Source: Desulfuromonadales bacterium (lineage in GTDB: Bacteria > Desulfobacterota > Desulfuromonadia > Desulfuromonadales > BM103). Taken from it: 32,000 nt of DNA. Where the stretch lies: NCBI GenBank assembly GCA_012974435.1, contig JAAXQF010000262.1, positions 1 to 32,000 on the forward strand, written 5' to 3'. A program made the position numbers and the translations under genes. The notes under the pieces are model-generated. The model made no database searches. It was not told where the DNA came from and was given only the letters and a program-made list of their open reading frames with translations. Each line of letters begins with the position of its first letter. Position 1 is the first letter of the stretch. Positions 24,653-32,000 of this stretch are shown piece by piece.

Positions 24653-24970
24653 ATGCCTTTCAAACCCTTGTTAAATGCACTGGTAGAGCGAGTCCCCGGA
24701 GCCCAGGGGGCGATTATCGCTGACTGGGAAGGTGAGTCAGTCGATCAGGTTGGCATCATGGATGATTACGACCTCAAGGTGATTGGCGCACACAAGGGGG
24801 ATGACGAGCTCAAAGAGATTGTGATTACGACCAATCAGGCACAAACGGTTATCATGCCGGTGACTGAAGACTACTACCTGGTTTTGACTCTGGACCGTTC
24901 CGACATGTTGGGTCGTGCACTGCTGGAAGCCAGACGCTGTATTCAGGCGCTATACCGAGAAATTGTCTAA
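24653..24970 (+). CDS. Roadblock/LC7 domain protein (MglB-like)
   Basis: The 105-residue product fits a single Roadblock/LC7 domain: N-terminal helix PLLNALVERVPGAQGAIIAD, strands with TNQAQTVIMPVTEDYYLVLT and the C-terminal helix LGRALLEARRCIQALYREIV. Bacterial members such as MglB act as GTPase-activating partners of small Ras-like GTPases and help set polarity; no such GTPase lies in the window. ATG 24653 is three bases after the smc stop, implying coupled translation. The conserved position between smc and ftsY is, as far as I recall, seen in related deltaproteobacteria; a chromosomal or polarity role is inference. Confidence 0.75.
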   Translation: MPFKPLLNALVERVPGAQGAIIADWEGESVDQVGIMDDYDLKVIGAHKGDDELKEIVITTNQAQTVIMPVTEDYYLVLTLDRSDMLGRALLEARRCIQALYREIV

Positions 24971-25025
24971 AATCATAATTACAGAAAGAGCTGTAAGATA
25001 ACTCTTTAAATTTTCACTCTAAACC

Positions 25026-25057
25026 GTCTGTTGATGATTCTATAGCAGACTGTTTTT
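25026..25057 (+). terminator. weak hairpin before ftsY
   Basis: GTCTG (25026-25030) pairs with CAGAC (25046-25050), extendable by one G-U pair, across a 15-base loop and is followed by TG and seven T. The stem is short, so it may only attenuate transcription into ftsY. Confidence 0.35.
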
Positions 25058-25078
25058 TTATCTGCTTCAGGACAAGTT

Positions 25079-26335
25079 ATGAAATTCGAACTCTGGTTAC
25101 AAAAAATTGCTGACTTTCTCGTAACGGCAGGTGTCGCGGCCGAAGACGGGCCGATGGCTGCGCTGGCATTGATTTTTCTGGTGCTGACATTCTGCTCTCT
25201 CGGAATCGTTGTTCTGCTTTTGAGAAGAAATCTACGGACTCAGAAAACTGCTGATGAGCCTCAGGATGATGCTCCTGTGGAGACTCCGGAGGCTACTGGT
25301 GAGGCTGAAGAAAGCGCTGAAGTTGCTGACCCCTCTGAACCGATCCCTGCTGAAGAAACTCCGGTTGATGCTGAGCCAGAAACGATGGCTGTCGAAGAGG
25401 TTGTTGAAAAGGAACCTGTCAGTCTCTACCATCGTATGCGGCAAGGGTTGGCCAAAACCCGCAGTTCACTGGTCGGGCGAATGGATGACCTGCTTGGCAG
25501 CCACGTCCGTCTTGATGATGAATTCCTCGAAGAGATGGAAGAGTTGCTGATTACTGCAGACTTCGGAATGCAGACGACTCAGGAGCTGGTGCAGGCTCTG
25601 GCCGGACGACTCAAGGAGATCGATCCAAATGAGCCAGCACAATTGCATGACGTGCTGAGTGAAGAAATTCGCGCTCGCTTGAAAACCGGTTCGTCAGAGT
25701 GGCCTGTCCCGGAGAATGGTCCGCTGGTGATAATGGTCGTCGGCGTCAATGGTGTGGGTAAGACTACGACAATTGGCAAGTTGGCCAAGCAGTTCTCTGA
25801 CCAGGGGAAAAAGGTGGTTCTAGGTGCCGGTGATACTTTTCGTGCAGCTGCTGCAGAACAGCTCGAAGTCTGGGGTGAACGCTCCGGTGCGGAGGTGATT
25901 CGTCATACCGAAGGCTCCGATCCTGGCGCTGTTGCTTTTGATGCGGCCAAAGCGGCTGTGGCCCGCAAAGCGGATGTCCTGATCCTCGACACCGCTGGTC
26001 GTTTACACACCAAGGTCAACCTGATGGAGGAACTGAAAAAGGTTCGGCGCGTTATTGACCGTGAAATCCCCGGAGCTCCCCATGATACCTTGCTGGTTCT
26101 TGATGCCACCACCGGCCAGAACGCCCTGATTCAGGCGCGCTCCTTCCAGGATGCCGTGGATGTGTCGGGTATTGTGCTGACCAAGTTGGACGGAACCGCT
26201 AAAGGGGGGATTGTTGTGGCTATCAGCTCACAGCTTGAGTTGCCCGTACGTTTAATCGGGATCGGTGAAGGTGTCTCGGACCTGCGTCATTTTGATGCTG
26301 ATGAATTTGTTGCAGCGCTCTTTGCTAACAATTGA
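25079..26335 (+). CDS. ftsY: signal recognition particle receptor FtsY
   Basis: The 418-residue product has a single hydrophobic segment (about 26-48, [20 protein letters not shown]), an acidic Pro/Glu-rich linker (about 55-125), and the NG domain. GTPase motifs are [20 protein letters not shown] (G1, about 219-238), [23 protein letters not shown] (G3, about 302) and [10 protein letters not shown] (G4, about 367). It docks the SRP-ribosome complex at the membrane. Unlike E. coli FtsY, which binds peripherally, this one appears anchored by a true membrane helix, as in several other bacteria. It follows the roadblock gene by about 110 bp with a weak hairpin between. Confidence 0.97.
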   Translation: MKFELWLQKIADFLVTAGVAAEDGPMAALALIFLVLTFCSLGIVVLLLRRNLRTQKTADEPQDDAPVETPEATGEAEESAEVADPSEPIPAEETPVDAEPETMAVEEVVEKEPVSLYHRMRQGLAKTRSSLVGRMDDLLGSHVRLDDEFLEEMEELLITADFGMQTTQELVQALAGRLKEIDPNEPAQLHDVLSEEIRARLKTGSSEWPVPENGPLVIMVVGVNGVGKTTTIGKLAKQFSDQGKKVVLGAGDTFRAAAAEQLEVWGERSGAEVIRHTEGSDPGAVAFDAAKAAVARKADVLILDTAGRLHTKVNLMEELKKVRRVIDREIPGAPHDTLLVLDATTGQNALIQARSFQDAVDVSGIVLTKLDGTAKGGIVVAISSQLELPVRLIGIGEGVSDLRHFDADEFVAALFANN

Positions 26336-26341
26336 GATCGC

Positions 26342-26370
26342 TTGACTTTATGTATTCTTTAACCTAGGCT
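26342..26370 (+). promoter_or_regulatory. candidate promoter of zapB-zapA
   Basis: TTGACT (26342-26347), exactly 17 bp, then TAGGCT (26365-26370). The -35 is good, the -10 poor. It lies directly behind the ftsY stop and about 30 bp before zapB. Confidence 0.35.
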
Positions 26371-26398
26371 AAATTTTATTCTTAAGGGGGAGCTTTAA

Positions 26399-26590
26399 GT
26401 GGCCTTGGAAGCGATTAAGCGGCTTGAAAAACTTGTTGATCGGCTGTTGTCTGACCGTGCCGACCTGCAGGAGCGCAATCTGGAAGTCACCGCAGAACGT
26501 GATCGATTGCTGCAAGACCGCTCCCGGGTTACCGATGAACTGGACAAGTTGCTGGATAAACTTGAGCGCCTTGAGGGGAAGAATAAATGA
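26399..26590 (+). CDS. zapB: ZapB-like coiled-coil cell division protein
   Basis: The 63-residue product is almost entirely a heptad-patterned coiled coil, starting MALEAIKRLEKLVDRLLSDR and ending LDKLERLEGKNK, the size and character of ZapB. ZapB bundles at the division site and stabilises the Z-ring through ZapA. The start is GTG 26399, with AAGGGGGAG at 26384-26392. It overlaps zapA by four bases (ATGA), a strong argument that the pair works together. Sequence identity among ZapB proteins is low, so the name rests on size, coil and neighbour. Confidence 0.75.
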   Translation: MALEAIKRLEKLVDRLLSDRADLQERNLEVTAERDRLLQDRSRVTDELDKLLDKLERLEGKNK

Positions 26591-26865
26591 AACAGAGCGT
26601 CCAGGTCTCCATTCTCGGCCAGCAATTTAATCTCAAAAGTGCCGCTCCCCCCGAACAGGTTCACCGGGTCGCCCGATTTGTTGAAGATCAGATTTCCCAG
26701 GTGACATCAAGCGGTCGTGCTGTTGATTCTTTGCAGGCGGCGATTCTGGCTTTGCTCAATGTCTCCGCGGCACATCTTGGTGGCGAGCCTGCTCCCGATA
26801 GCTCGGAAGCAGAAAAGCAGCGCCTGGGGCAGTTGATAGAAAAGATAGAAGCAGCTTTGGGTTAG
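26587..26865 (+). CDS. zapA: cell division protein ZapA
   Basis: The 92-residue product opens MKQSVQVSILGQQFNLKSAA, close to the ZapA globular head consensus (V-I-G-x-x-Y-x-L-x-s), followed by PEQVHRVARFVEDQISQVTS and a helix ending in an acidic coiled tail. ZapA binds FtsZ and cross-links filaments in the Z-ring. It is coupled to zapB by a four-base overlap. The following region resembles a 6S RNA locus and then 5-formyl-THF cyclo-ligase, the conserved zapA-ssrS-ygfA order of many proteobacteria. Confidence 0.88.
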   Translation: MKQSVQVSILGQQFNLKSAAPPEQVHRVARFVEDQISQVTSSGRAVDSLQAAILALLNVSAAHLGGEPAPDSSEAEKQRLGQLIEKIEAALG

Positions 26866-26868
26866 AAG

Positions 26869-26877
26869 TGCTACAAT
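26869..26877 (+). promoter_or_regulatory. extended -10 promoter for the candidate 6S RNA
   Basis: TGCTACAAT is an extended -10 element directly behind the zapA stop, predicting a start near 26884. No -35 match lies at the right distance, which extended -10 promoters tolerate. Confidence 0.5.
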
Positions 26878-26883
26878 AGAGTT

Positions 26884-27168
26884 CAAAAGTTAGTTAGCTT
26901 TTTTAAAAAAGCATCTCCGTACGGAGATTTTACGATAGATTGGCTGATGGTCTTGCCGCCCGAGCAGGGCGTTTTGAAAAAACAACGTGATACATGTTGC
27001 ATCAATATTTATGAATCCAGGAACTCCAGAATCTTTTGTTAAGGGCAGGCAACGACTTAAACCTGGTCGCCGTCTGTTTTTTGTGGACAACCCGACTCGT
27101 ATGATTTGATACGACTTTTCGCGTCGTTATAGCCCGTCCTCTATCTGAATCCTTCCGTCCGGAGATCT
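26884..27168 (+). ncRNA. ssrS: candidate 6S RNA
   Basis: The 323-bp gap between zapA and the 5-formyl-THF cyclo-ligase gene is the usual place of ssrS. Distant parts pair in nested order: 26913-26925 with 27154-27166 (12 of 13), 26926-26929 with 27148-27151, 26934-26938 with 27141-27145, 26942-26945 with 27131-27134, giving one long interrupted helix as expected for 6S RNA, which mimics an open promoter and sequesters sigma70 RNA polymerase. Against it: about 254 nt is longer than the usual 180-200, and 26913-26928 is itself a perfect palindrome followed by TTT, so it might instead be a zapA terminator. Exact ends are uncertain. Confidence 0.45.
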
Positions 27169-27188
27169 CGAATCACGGGATCTCTGCC

Positions 27189-27752
27189 ATGCCCAAGCGA
27201 TCCATAAGATCACATTTTCTGGCCGAGCGTAAATCTCGCTCAAGTCAAATCAGTGCCGATTCGAGCTCAGAAATTCAAAGGCGCTTTATGTGCTCCGGTC
27301 TCTTCCGTGATGCCCGCTGTCTGGCTCTCTACAGCGCCATTCATAACGAGGTCAGCACTGACGTGATCGTCGAGCAAGCTCTTGATAGTGATAAATCTCT
27401 GGTCTTTCCGCGGGTTAGTGGAGAGGCTCTCGAGTTTGTCGTGATTGAGAGCCCCGCAGAACTGATCTCTGGTGCCTTTGGTGTGAAAGAGCCGAAGGGC
27501 TGTAATTTGGTCCCGGTCGAGAAAATTGATCTGATTGTTGTCCCCGGTGTCGCATTTGACCAAAGGGGGCATCGGCTTGGTTACGGGCGAGGTTATTATG
27601 ACCGTGCCTTGGCAAAGTGCCAGAGTCATTGCATGAAAGTTGGCTTTGCCTATGATTTCCAGCTGGTCGAGGAATTGCCAGCGACAGACTATGATGAGAC
27701 GCTTTCCATGTTGATTACGGAGAGTCAAACGTTAAACTTTTCCGCCTGTTGA
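27189..27752 (+). CDS. ygfA: 5-formyltetrahydrofolate cyclo-ligase
   Basis: The 187-residue product has the family order: basic N-terminal helix MPKRSIRSHFLAERKSRSSQ, CLALYSAIHNEVSTDVIVEQ, FPRVSGEALEFV, and the nucleotide/folate site DLIVVPGVAFDQRGHRLGYG with GRGYYDRALA. It converts 5-formyl-THF to 5,10-methenyl-THF using ATP. No Shine-Dalgarno site precedes ATG 27189, but the N-terminal match supports this start; the leader GAGATC...GATCTC hairpin (about 27163-27186) could hide or replace a ribosome site. It is linked in many bacteria to 6S RNA and zapA, as here. Confidence 0.9.
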   Translation: MPKRSIRSHFLAERKSRSSQISADSSSEIQRRFMCSGLFRDARCLALYSAIHNEVSTDVIVEQALDSDKSLVFPRVSGEALEFVVIESPAELISGAFGVKEPKGCNLVPVEKIDLIVVPGVAFDQRGHRLGYGRGYYDRALAKCQSHCMKVGFAYDFQLVEELPATDYDETLSMLITESQTLNFSAC

Positions 27753-27810
27753 CCGCTAAAGCGGCCGGAGGCGTTTCACGAAAACAATGCCAATTAGGGA
27801 GGTGACGGCT

Positions 27811-29370
27811 TTGAATACAGAAATGATAATTTACCTGATTGCTGGTTTGGTTGTTGGCGGTGTCATCGGCGCGGTACTTCGAAGTAAATCTTCGGGGTCC
27901 AAACTTGCCAACGCTGAGCGTGAAGCAGCACAGATCGTCGAGAGTTCGAAAAAAGAGGCTGAGACTATTCGCAAAGAGGCGGAGATCCAGTCCAAAGATG
28001 TTGTTTTTAAAGCAAAGGCCGCTTGGGAAGATGAGATTCGAGAATCACGCAAGGAGCTTCAGTCCCAGGAAAAAAGGCTGGTGCAGAAAGAGGAAAACCT
28101 TGATCGCAAGGTCTCTCAGGTTGAAACCCGTGATCATGATCTGACACGTCGTGAGCAGTCCCTGCTGGATCGTGATCGCAACCTTCAACAGCGAACCGAT
28201 GAGGTCGAGGCGCTGATTGCAGAGCAACGCGTCAAATTGGAAAAAGTTTCGGGCTTGAGCTCGGAAGAGGCCAAACAACAGCTGATCATAGCGATGGAGA
28301 GCGAGGCACGTCACGACGCTGCCAGGTTGATCAAACAGATTGAGGACGAGGCAAAAGAAAACGCCGACAAGAAAGCCAAGAAGATCCTTTCGCTGACGAT
28401 TCAACGTTATGCCGGCGATTATGTCGCTGAGAAGACAATCAACTCCGTGGCCTTGCCAAGTGACGAGATGAAGGGTCGGATTATCGGTCGTGAAGGACGT
28501 AATATCCGCGCGATTGAGGCCGCAACCGGTATTGATCTGATTATCGATGATACTCCTGAGGCGGTGATTATCTCAAGCTTTAATCCGGTTCGCCGGGAAG
28601 TTGCCCGGCTCTCTCTGGAGCGTCTGATCACCGATGGCCGTATTCACCCCTCACGTATTGAGGAGGTGGTCAAGAAGGCTGAGCAGGAGGTTGAGGGCAC
28701 GATCCGCGAGGCGGGAGAGCAGGCCACCTTTGATGTTGGCGTGCATGGCATCCATCCAGAGATTGTTAAATTGGTCGGTCGTCTGCGTTATCGAACCTCT
28801 TACGGGCAGAATGTCCTGCAGCACTCCCTGGAGGTTGCGTTCCTCTGTGGCATCATGGCCGCTGAGCTTGGCCTCGATATCAAGCAGGCCAAACGAGCTG
28901 GATTGCTGCATGATATCGGCAAGGCTGTCGACCATGAAATTGAAGGTTCGCATGCCGTTATCGGTGGTGACCTGGCCCGCAAGCATGGTGAGTCCCCGGA
29001 GATCGTCCACGCCATAGCCGCCCACCATGAAGATGAGAAGCCCGATACGATCCTTGCTGTGTTGGTTCAGGCTGCCGACGCCCTGTCCGGTGCGCGGCCT
29101 GGTGCTCGTCGCGAAATGCTCGAAACCTACGTCAAGCGACTTGATGATCTTGAGCGGATCGGTACCTCCTTTAACGGGGTTACTTCCTGCTACGCAATCC
29201 AGGCCGGGCGCGAGATTCGCGTTATGGTCTCCAGCGAGGTTGTTTCTGATGATCAGTCACATGTTATGGCAAAAGATATCGCCCGCAAGATTGAAGATGA
29301 AATGACCTACCCCGGTCAGATCAGGGTCAACGTCATTCGTGAGACGCGAGCGACTGATTACGCTAAATAA
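27811..29370 (+). CDS. rny: ribonuclease Y
   Basis: The 519-residue product has an N-terminal membrane helix (about 5-25), a long charged coiled coil (about 35-200), a KH domain (about 218-275, [20 protein letters not shown]) and an HD domain with [12 protein letters not shown] (H367, D368) and AAHHEDE. RNase Y is the membrane-bound endonuclease that starts mRNA decay. The start is taken as TTG 27811, because GGAGG at 27798-27802 lies eight bases before it; the ATG at 27787 lacks a site and would add eight residues. It is followed by the YmdB-type phosphoesterase, the same pairing as in Bacillus (rny-ymdB). Confidence 0.95.
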   Translation: MNTEMIIYLIAGLVVGGVIGAVLRSKSSGSKLANAEREAAQIVESSKKEAETIRKEAEIQSKDVVFKAKAAWEDEIRESRKELQSQEKRLVQKEENLDRKVSQVETRDHDLTRREQSLLDRDRNLQQRTDEVEALIAEQRVKLEKVSGLSSEEAKQQLIIAMESEARHDAARLIKQIEDEAKENADKKAKKILSLTIQRYAGDYVAEKTINSVALPSDEMKGRIIGREGRNIRAIEAATGIDLIIDDTPEAVIISSFNPVRREVARLSLERLITDGRIHPSRIEEVVKKAEQEVEGTIREAGEQATFDVGVHGIHPEIVKLVGRLRYRTSYGQNVLQHSLEVAFLCGIMAAELGLDIKQAKRAGLLHDIGKAVDHEIEGSHAVIGGDLARKHGESPEIVHAIAAHHEDEKPDTILAVLVQAADALSGARPGARREMLETYVKRLDDLERIGTSFNGVTSCYAIQAGREIRVMVSSEVVSDDQSHVMAKDIARKIEDEMTYPGQIRVNVIRETRATDYAK

Positions 29371-29405
29371 ACGAGTAATACCGGTCGCACAAGAAATGGT
29401 TGATG

Positions 29406-29433
29406 TGGGGAGATGGCTTATGCCATTTCCCCA
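29406..29433 (+). terminator. 12-bp hairpin between rny and the phosphoesterase gene
   Basis: TGGGGAGATGGC (29406-29417) pairs with GCCATTTCCCCA (29422-29433), including one G-U pair, around TTAT. The tail TTTCCCACTCTT is a poor T-run, so it may act as processing site or partial terminator. Confidence 0.5.
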
Positions 29434-29474
29434 TTTCCCACTCTTGCTGACTCTTTTTAGTCTCTGGAGTTGTT

Positions 29475-30257
29475 TTGAAGATTCTTTTTATCGGTGACAT
29501 CATCGGTCGCCCTGGGCGACAACTTATCCGTGACCTGCTGCCCCGTCTGGTTGATCAGCATATGATCGATCTTGTGATCGCCAACGGTGAAAATGCTGCT
29601 GCAGGTTTTGGCCTGACGCCTGACGTCGTCAGTGAACTCTTTGATCTTGGGATCGATGTTCTGACGACCGGGAACCATGTTTGGGACAAGCGTGACGGGC
29701 TGGTCTGCCTGGACCAGGAGCCAGCGCTTCTGAGGCCGGCCAACTATCCTGAAGGGGCTCCAGGGCGTGGGGTTGGTATTTATGAGACGGCCGCGGGTAT
29801 TTCCGTGGCGGTGGTGAACCTTGAAGGACGCGTGTTCATGAACGGGCTCGATTGTCCTTTCCGGAAAGCTGATGCAATTCTCGCTGAACTCGGTGCGGAG
29901 CAACGGATTGTCTTCGTTGACTTTCACGCTGAAGCAACCAGTGAAAAAGGTGCCCTCGGTGCTTACCTTGACGGTCGGGTCAGCGCTGTGGTCGGTACTC
30001 ATACTCATGTTCAGACTGCTGATGAGAGAGTCATGCCGGGAGGCACTGCCTTTATTAGTGATGCCGGTATGTCTGGCGCGCGTGATTCAGTGATAGGAAT
30101 TCGCAAGGAATTATCTGTCCAGCGCTTTTTGACCCAGATGCCGGTTCGCTACGAAATTGCCAAGAAGGATCCGGTGCTCTGTGGTGTTGTTGTCTCAATT
30201 GATGAGTCGACCGGGAGGGCTCTGCAGATAGAGCGGGTCATGGAGCTGGGTAATTGA
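29475..30257 (+). CDS. ymdB: YmdB-family metallophosphoesterase (TIGR00282)
   Basis: The 260-residue product begins MKILFIGDIIGRPGR (first metal ligand Asp8 in GD), followed by LVIANGENAAAGFGLTPD with NGEN, LTTGNHVWDKRD with GNH, VDFHAEATSEKGALGAYLDG and VVGTHTHVQTADERVMPGGT: the full set of di-metal ligands of the YmdB family. Characterised members hydrolyse 2',3'- and 3',5'-cyclic nucleotides, and in Bacillus the gene influences motility and biofilm decisions. The start is TTG 29475 with GGAG five bases upstream. It lies about 105 bp behind rny and 70 bp before tyrS. Confidence 0.9.
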   Translation: MKILFIGDIIGRPGRQLIRDLLPRLVDQHMIDLVIANGENAAAGFGLTPDVVSELFDLGIDVLTTGNHVWDKRDGLVCLDQEPALLRPANYPEGAPGRGVGIYETAAGISVAVVNLEGRVFMNGLDCPFRKADAILAELGAEQRIVFVDFHAEATSEKGALGAYLDGRVSAVVGTHTHVQTADERVMPGGTAFISDAGMSGARDSVIGIRKELSVQRFLTQMPVRYEIAKKDPVLCGVVVSIDESTGRALQIERVMELGN

Positions 30258-30263
30258 GGTGTC

Positions 30264-30285
30264 TGCCTGTCTGCGGAGGCAGGCA
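30264..30285. repeat. intercistronic hairpin before tyrS
   Basis: TGCCTGTCT (30264-30272) pairs with AGGCAGGCA (30277-30285), one G-U pair, around GCGG. No T-run follows, so it is not a standard terminator; possible mRNA-stabilising or repeat element. Confidence 0.4.
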
Positions 30286-30329
30286 AGGTGAAGATTTAAA
30301 CTAAACACACTGAATAATTGGTATTGAAA

Positions 30330-31622
30330 ATGAATTTTGTCGAAGAGTTGACCTGGCGCGGCATGATCCACGACATCACGCCCGGGACGGAAGAGCAGCT
30401 TAAAAAAGAAGTGACTGCAGCCTACGTTGGGATCGACCCGACTGCTGATTCACTGCATATCGGCCACCTGGTCAGCGTGATGATGCTTAAACATCTCCAG
30501 ATCGCCGGCCATAAACCGATTGCACTTGTCGGCGGAGCGACCGGTATGATCGGTGATCCGTCGGGGAAGTCGACCGAGCGCAATCTGCTCGACGAGCAGA
30601 CTCTCCGTCATAACGAGGAATGTTTGAAAAGGCAATTGGCGAAGTTCCTCGAGTTCGAATCCAATGCCGCCAATGCCGCCGAACTGGTCAATAATTATGA
30701 CTGGATGAAAGATTTCAGTTTTCTGGAGTTTATCCGCGACATCGGCAAGCATATTACGGTCAACTACATGATGGCCAAGGACAGTGTAAAAAAACGACTC
30801 GGTGAAGAAGGCAAGGCAGGGTTGTCATTCACTGAGTTCACGTATCAGTTGGTTCAGGGGACCGATTTTTTACACCTGTATCGAGAGAAGAACTGTAAGT
30901 TGCAGATGGGCGGGTCCGACCAATGGGGGAACATCATAACAGGCACAGAGCTCATCCGTCGCAAGGAAGGCGGTCAAGCTTTTGCCCTGACATGCCCACT
31001 CATTACCAAGGCGGACGGTGGTAAATTCGGAAAAACAGAAAGCGGCAACGTTTGGCTTGACCCGAAACTGACCACGCCGTACAAATTCTATCAGTTCTGG
31101 CTCAATGTCTCTGATGCCGATGCCGAGAAGTATATTAAGATCTTCACGCTCTTAAGCCAGGAAGAAGTGACAGCTCTAGTCAAGGAGCAGGAGACTGCAC
31201 CGCACCTGCGACCGCTGCAGAAGCGCCTGGCAAAAGAGGTCACCTGCATGGTCCATGACGAAGACGAATACAACAAGGCTGTGGAAGCCTCAGAGATCCT
31301 TTTTGGCAAAGCCACGACCGAAAGCCTGGCAAAACTGGATAAGGAGACCTTCCTTTCGGTGTTTGAAGGTGTGCCAACCTATGAGGTCGAACGTGACAAA
31401 TTCGATACCGGTGTGCCGGTCGTCGAACTGCTCGCTACTGAAACAGCCGCTTTCCCTTCTAAGGGTGAATTGCGCCGTACGATAAAAGGAAACGGTCTCA
31501 GCCTGAACAAGGCCAAGCTGACCGATCAGGAATACCTTGTGACCGAGGCAGACCTGATCAACGGATCTTACATTTTGGTACAGAAGGGCAAGAAGAATTA
31601 CACGATCATTGAGGCGGTGTAA
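30330..31622 (+). CDS. tyrS: tyrosyl-tRNA synthetase
   Basis: The 430-residue product is a class I aminoacyl-tRNA synthetase that charges tRNA-Tyr. It has the HIGH motif as HIGHL (43-46), [20 protein letters not shown], the tyrosine-site strand [20 protein letters not shown], the KMSKS equivalent KFGKT (232-236), and a C-terminal S4 domain (about 365-430) with [22 protein letters not shown] 30330 matches the family start [12 protein letters not shown]; the in-frame TTG 30318 only adds four residues. No good ribosome site is visible before it. T-box elements are absent, as expected outside Firmicutes. Confidence 0.96.
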   Translation: MNFVEELTWRGMIHDITPGTEEQLKKEVTAAYVGIDPTADSLHIGHLVSVMMLKHLQIAGHKPIALVGGATGMIGDPSGKSTERNLLDEQTLRHNEECLKRQLAKFLEFESNAANAAELVNNYDWMKDFSFLEFIRDIGKHITVNYMMAKDSVKKRLGEEGKAGLSFTEFTYQLVQGTDFLHLYREKNCKLQMGGSDQWGNIITGTELIRRKEGGQAFALTCPLITKADGGKFGKTESGNVWLDPKLTTPYKFYQFWLNVSDADAEKYIKIFTLLSQEEVTALVKEQETAPHLRPLQKRLAKEVTCMVHDEDEYNKAVEASEILFGKATTESLAKLDKETFLSVFEGVPTYEVERDKFDTGVPVVELLATETAAFPSKGELRRTIKGNGLSLNKAKLTDQEYLVTEADLINGSYILVQKGKKNYTIIEAV

Positions 31623-31730
31623 CTCCTCTAGATTTGTATCCCGGTGCGCTATTATTTTTACGAAATGAAAGTTTTCTACTAGAGACGTCTTGAGACCATT
31701 AAGTTTCAGGGCGTTTTCTTTTAGAAGTTA

Positions 31731-32000
31731 TTGTCTGAACAAAGGCGAAAGCTACTAAGACTGCTACGCTTACCAAGAAAGCCTGCCAGGGAACTGGCAG
31801 AACGTTTCTATTTGTTCTGTGTTGTCGACAAAGACTTCTTGCGGCAGCTCAACCAAAAAGAGCTTCCTCTCCCTGATGGTGTCCATGAAGGTTATATGAA
31901 TTCAGGCGGATCGATCTGGGTTTGCTTGTTGATGTGGGAGGCAGGGTTGACCGTCTCTAATGGCCAAGCACGTCGATTGGACAAGCAGGGGGTGTTAAGT
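31731..32000 (+). CDS. unidentified open reading frame, 3' end outside window
   Basis: A frame opened by TAG just upstream runs 90 codons from TTG 31731 to the edge without a stop. It reads LSEQRRKLLRLLRLPRKPAR, then ELAERFYLFCVVDKDFLRQL and NQKELPLPDG. The basic amphipathic beginning and mixed composition with ordinary codons look protein-like, and no comparable frame exists on the other strand. There is no convincing ribosome site. I recognise no family; the true start could be elsewhere. The 108 bp between tyrS and this frame contain nothing I can name. Confidence 0.35.
   Translation, partial: MSEQRRKLLRLLRLPRKPARELAERFYLFCVVDKDFLRQLNQKELPLPDGVHEGYMNSGGSIWVCLLMWEAGLTVSNGQARRLDKQGVLS

Noticed and set aside
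27071-27128. Possible tRNA or riboswitch in the hairpin-rich stretch before the folate gene
   Set aside because: Hairpins such as CGTAT/ATACG and ACGAC/GTCGT exist but do not form a cloverleaf or a riboswitch core I recognise; better treated as part of the candidate 6S RNA region.
28045-28404. Minus-strand frame opposite the coiled coil of RNase Y
   Set aside because: Complement of a Glu/Lys/Gln coiled coil; no independent signals.

Overview
The window looks like chromosome of a Gram-negative deltaproteobacterium, most likely of the Desulfuromonadales/Geobacterales. The grounds are gene content and order: smc - roadblock - ftsY, zapB - zapA - (6S RNA-like region) - 5-formyl-THF cyclo-ligase, RNase Y followed by a YmdB-type phosphoesterase, a UbiE/MenG methyltransferase, and a hemerythrin/DUF1858 stress cluster. 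Most of the window has about 50% GC and strong purine-rich Shine-Dalgarno sites. This placement is inference; there is no rRNA here to confirm it. I see no tRNA, rRNA, CRISPR array, transposase or prophage.

Layout. Bases 1-199 are a GC-rich minus-strand fragment of a FetB/YbbM-type permease that ends abruptly, followed by about 700 bp without a gene. From 900 to 2655 come a SlyD-like FKBP isomerase, a block of hairpins, a small membrane protein and a DUF4126 membrane protein. From 2724 to 4446 (minus strand) lies a probable nitrosative/oxidative-stress locus: a zinc-ribbon protein, and a three-gene unit of a DUF1858-like protein, a Cys-rich redox protein and a hemerythrin. Each of the two promoters carries a TGACC-n2-GGTCA-type palindrome. 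At 4744-5082 is a secreted Asp/Lys repeat protein whose signal peptide is interrupted by TGA. Then follow a 4-OT tautomerase, a TRIC/UPF0126 membrane protein, a dNMP-kinase-like P-loop protein and a 43-residue ORF.

From 7388 to 13989: uracil salvage (upp-uraA), a Nudix hydrolase, an IclR regulator with a consensus-like promoter, a cNMP/CBS/DUF294 signalling protein and an EamA transporter. The gap 13990-14487 contains a 201-bp element with 27-bp inverted terminal repeats. From 14488 to 20892: ubiE/menG, a large AsmA-like protein overlapping a PAS histidine kinase, and an RluA-type pseudouridine synthase. From 21116 to 31622 is a same-strand housekeeping series: chromosome segregation (smc), a roadblock protein, SRP receptor (ftsY), divisome regulators (zapB, zapA), a candidate 6S RNA, folate metabolism, RNA decay (rny), a phosphodiesterase and tyrS. 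An unidentified open frame runs off the right end.

The most unusual points are the paired palindromes over the stress genes, the TGA in the signal peptide of the repeat protein, the inverted-repeat element at 14108-14308, and the truncated GC-rich fragment at the left end. I did not find a clearly new multi-gene defence or biosynthetic system.
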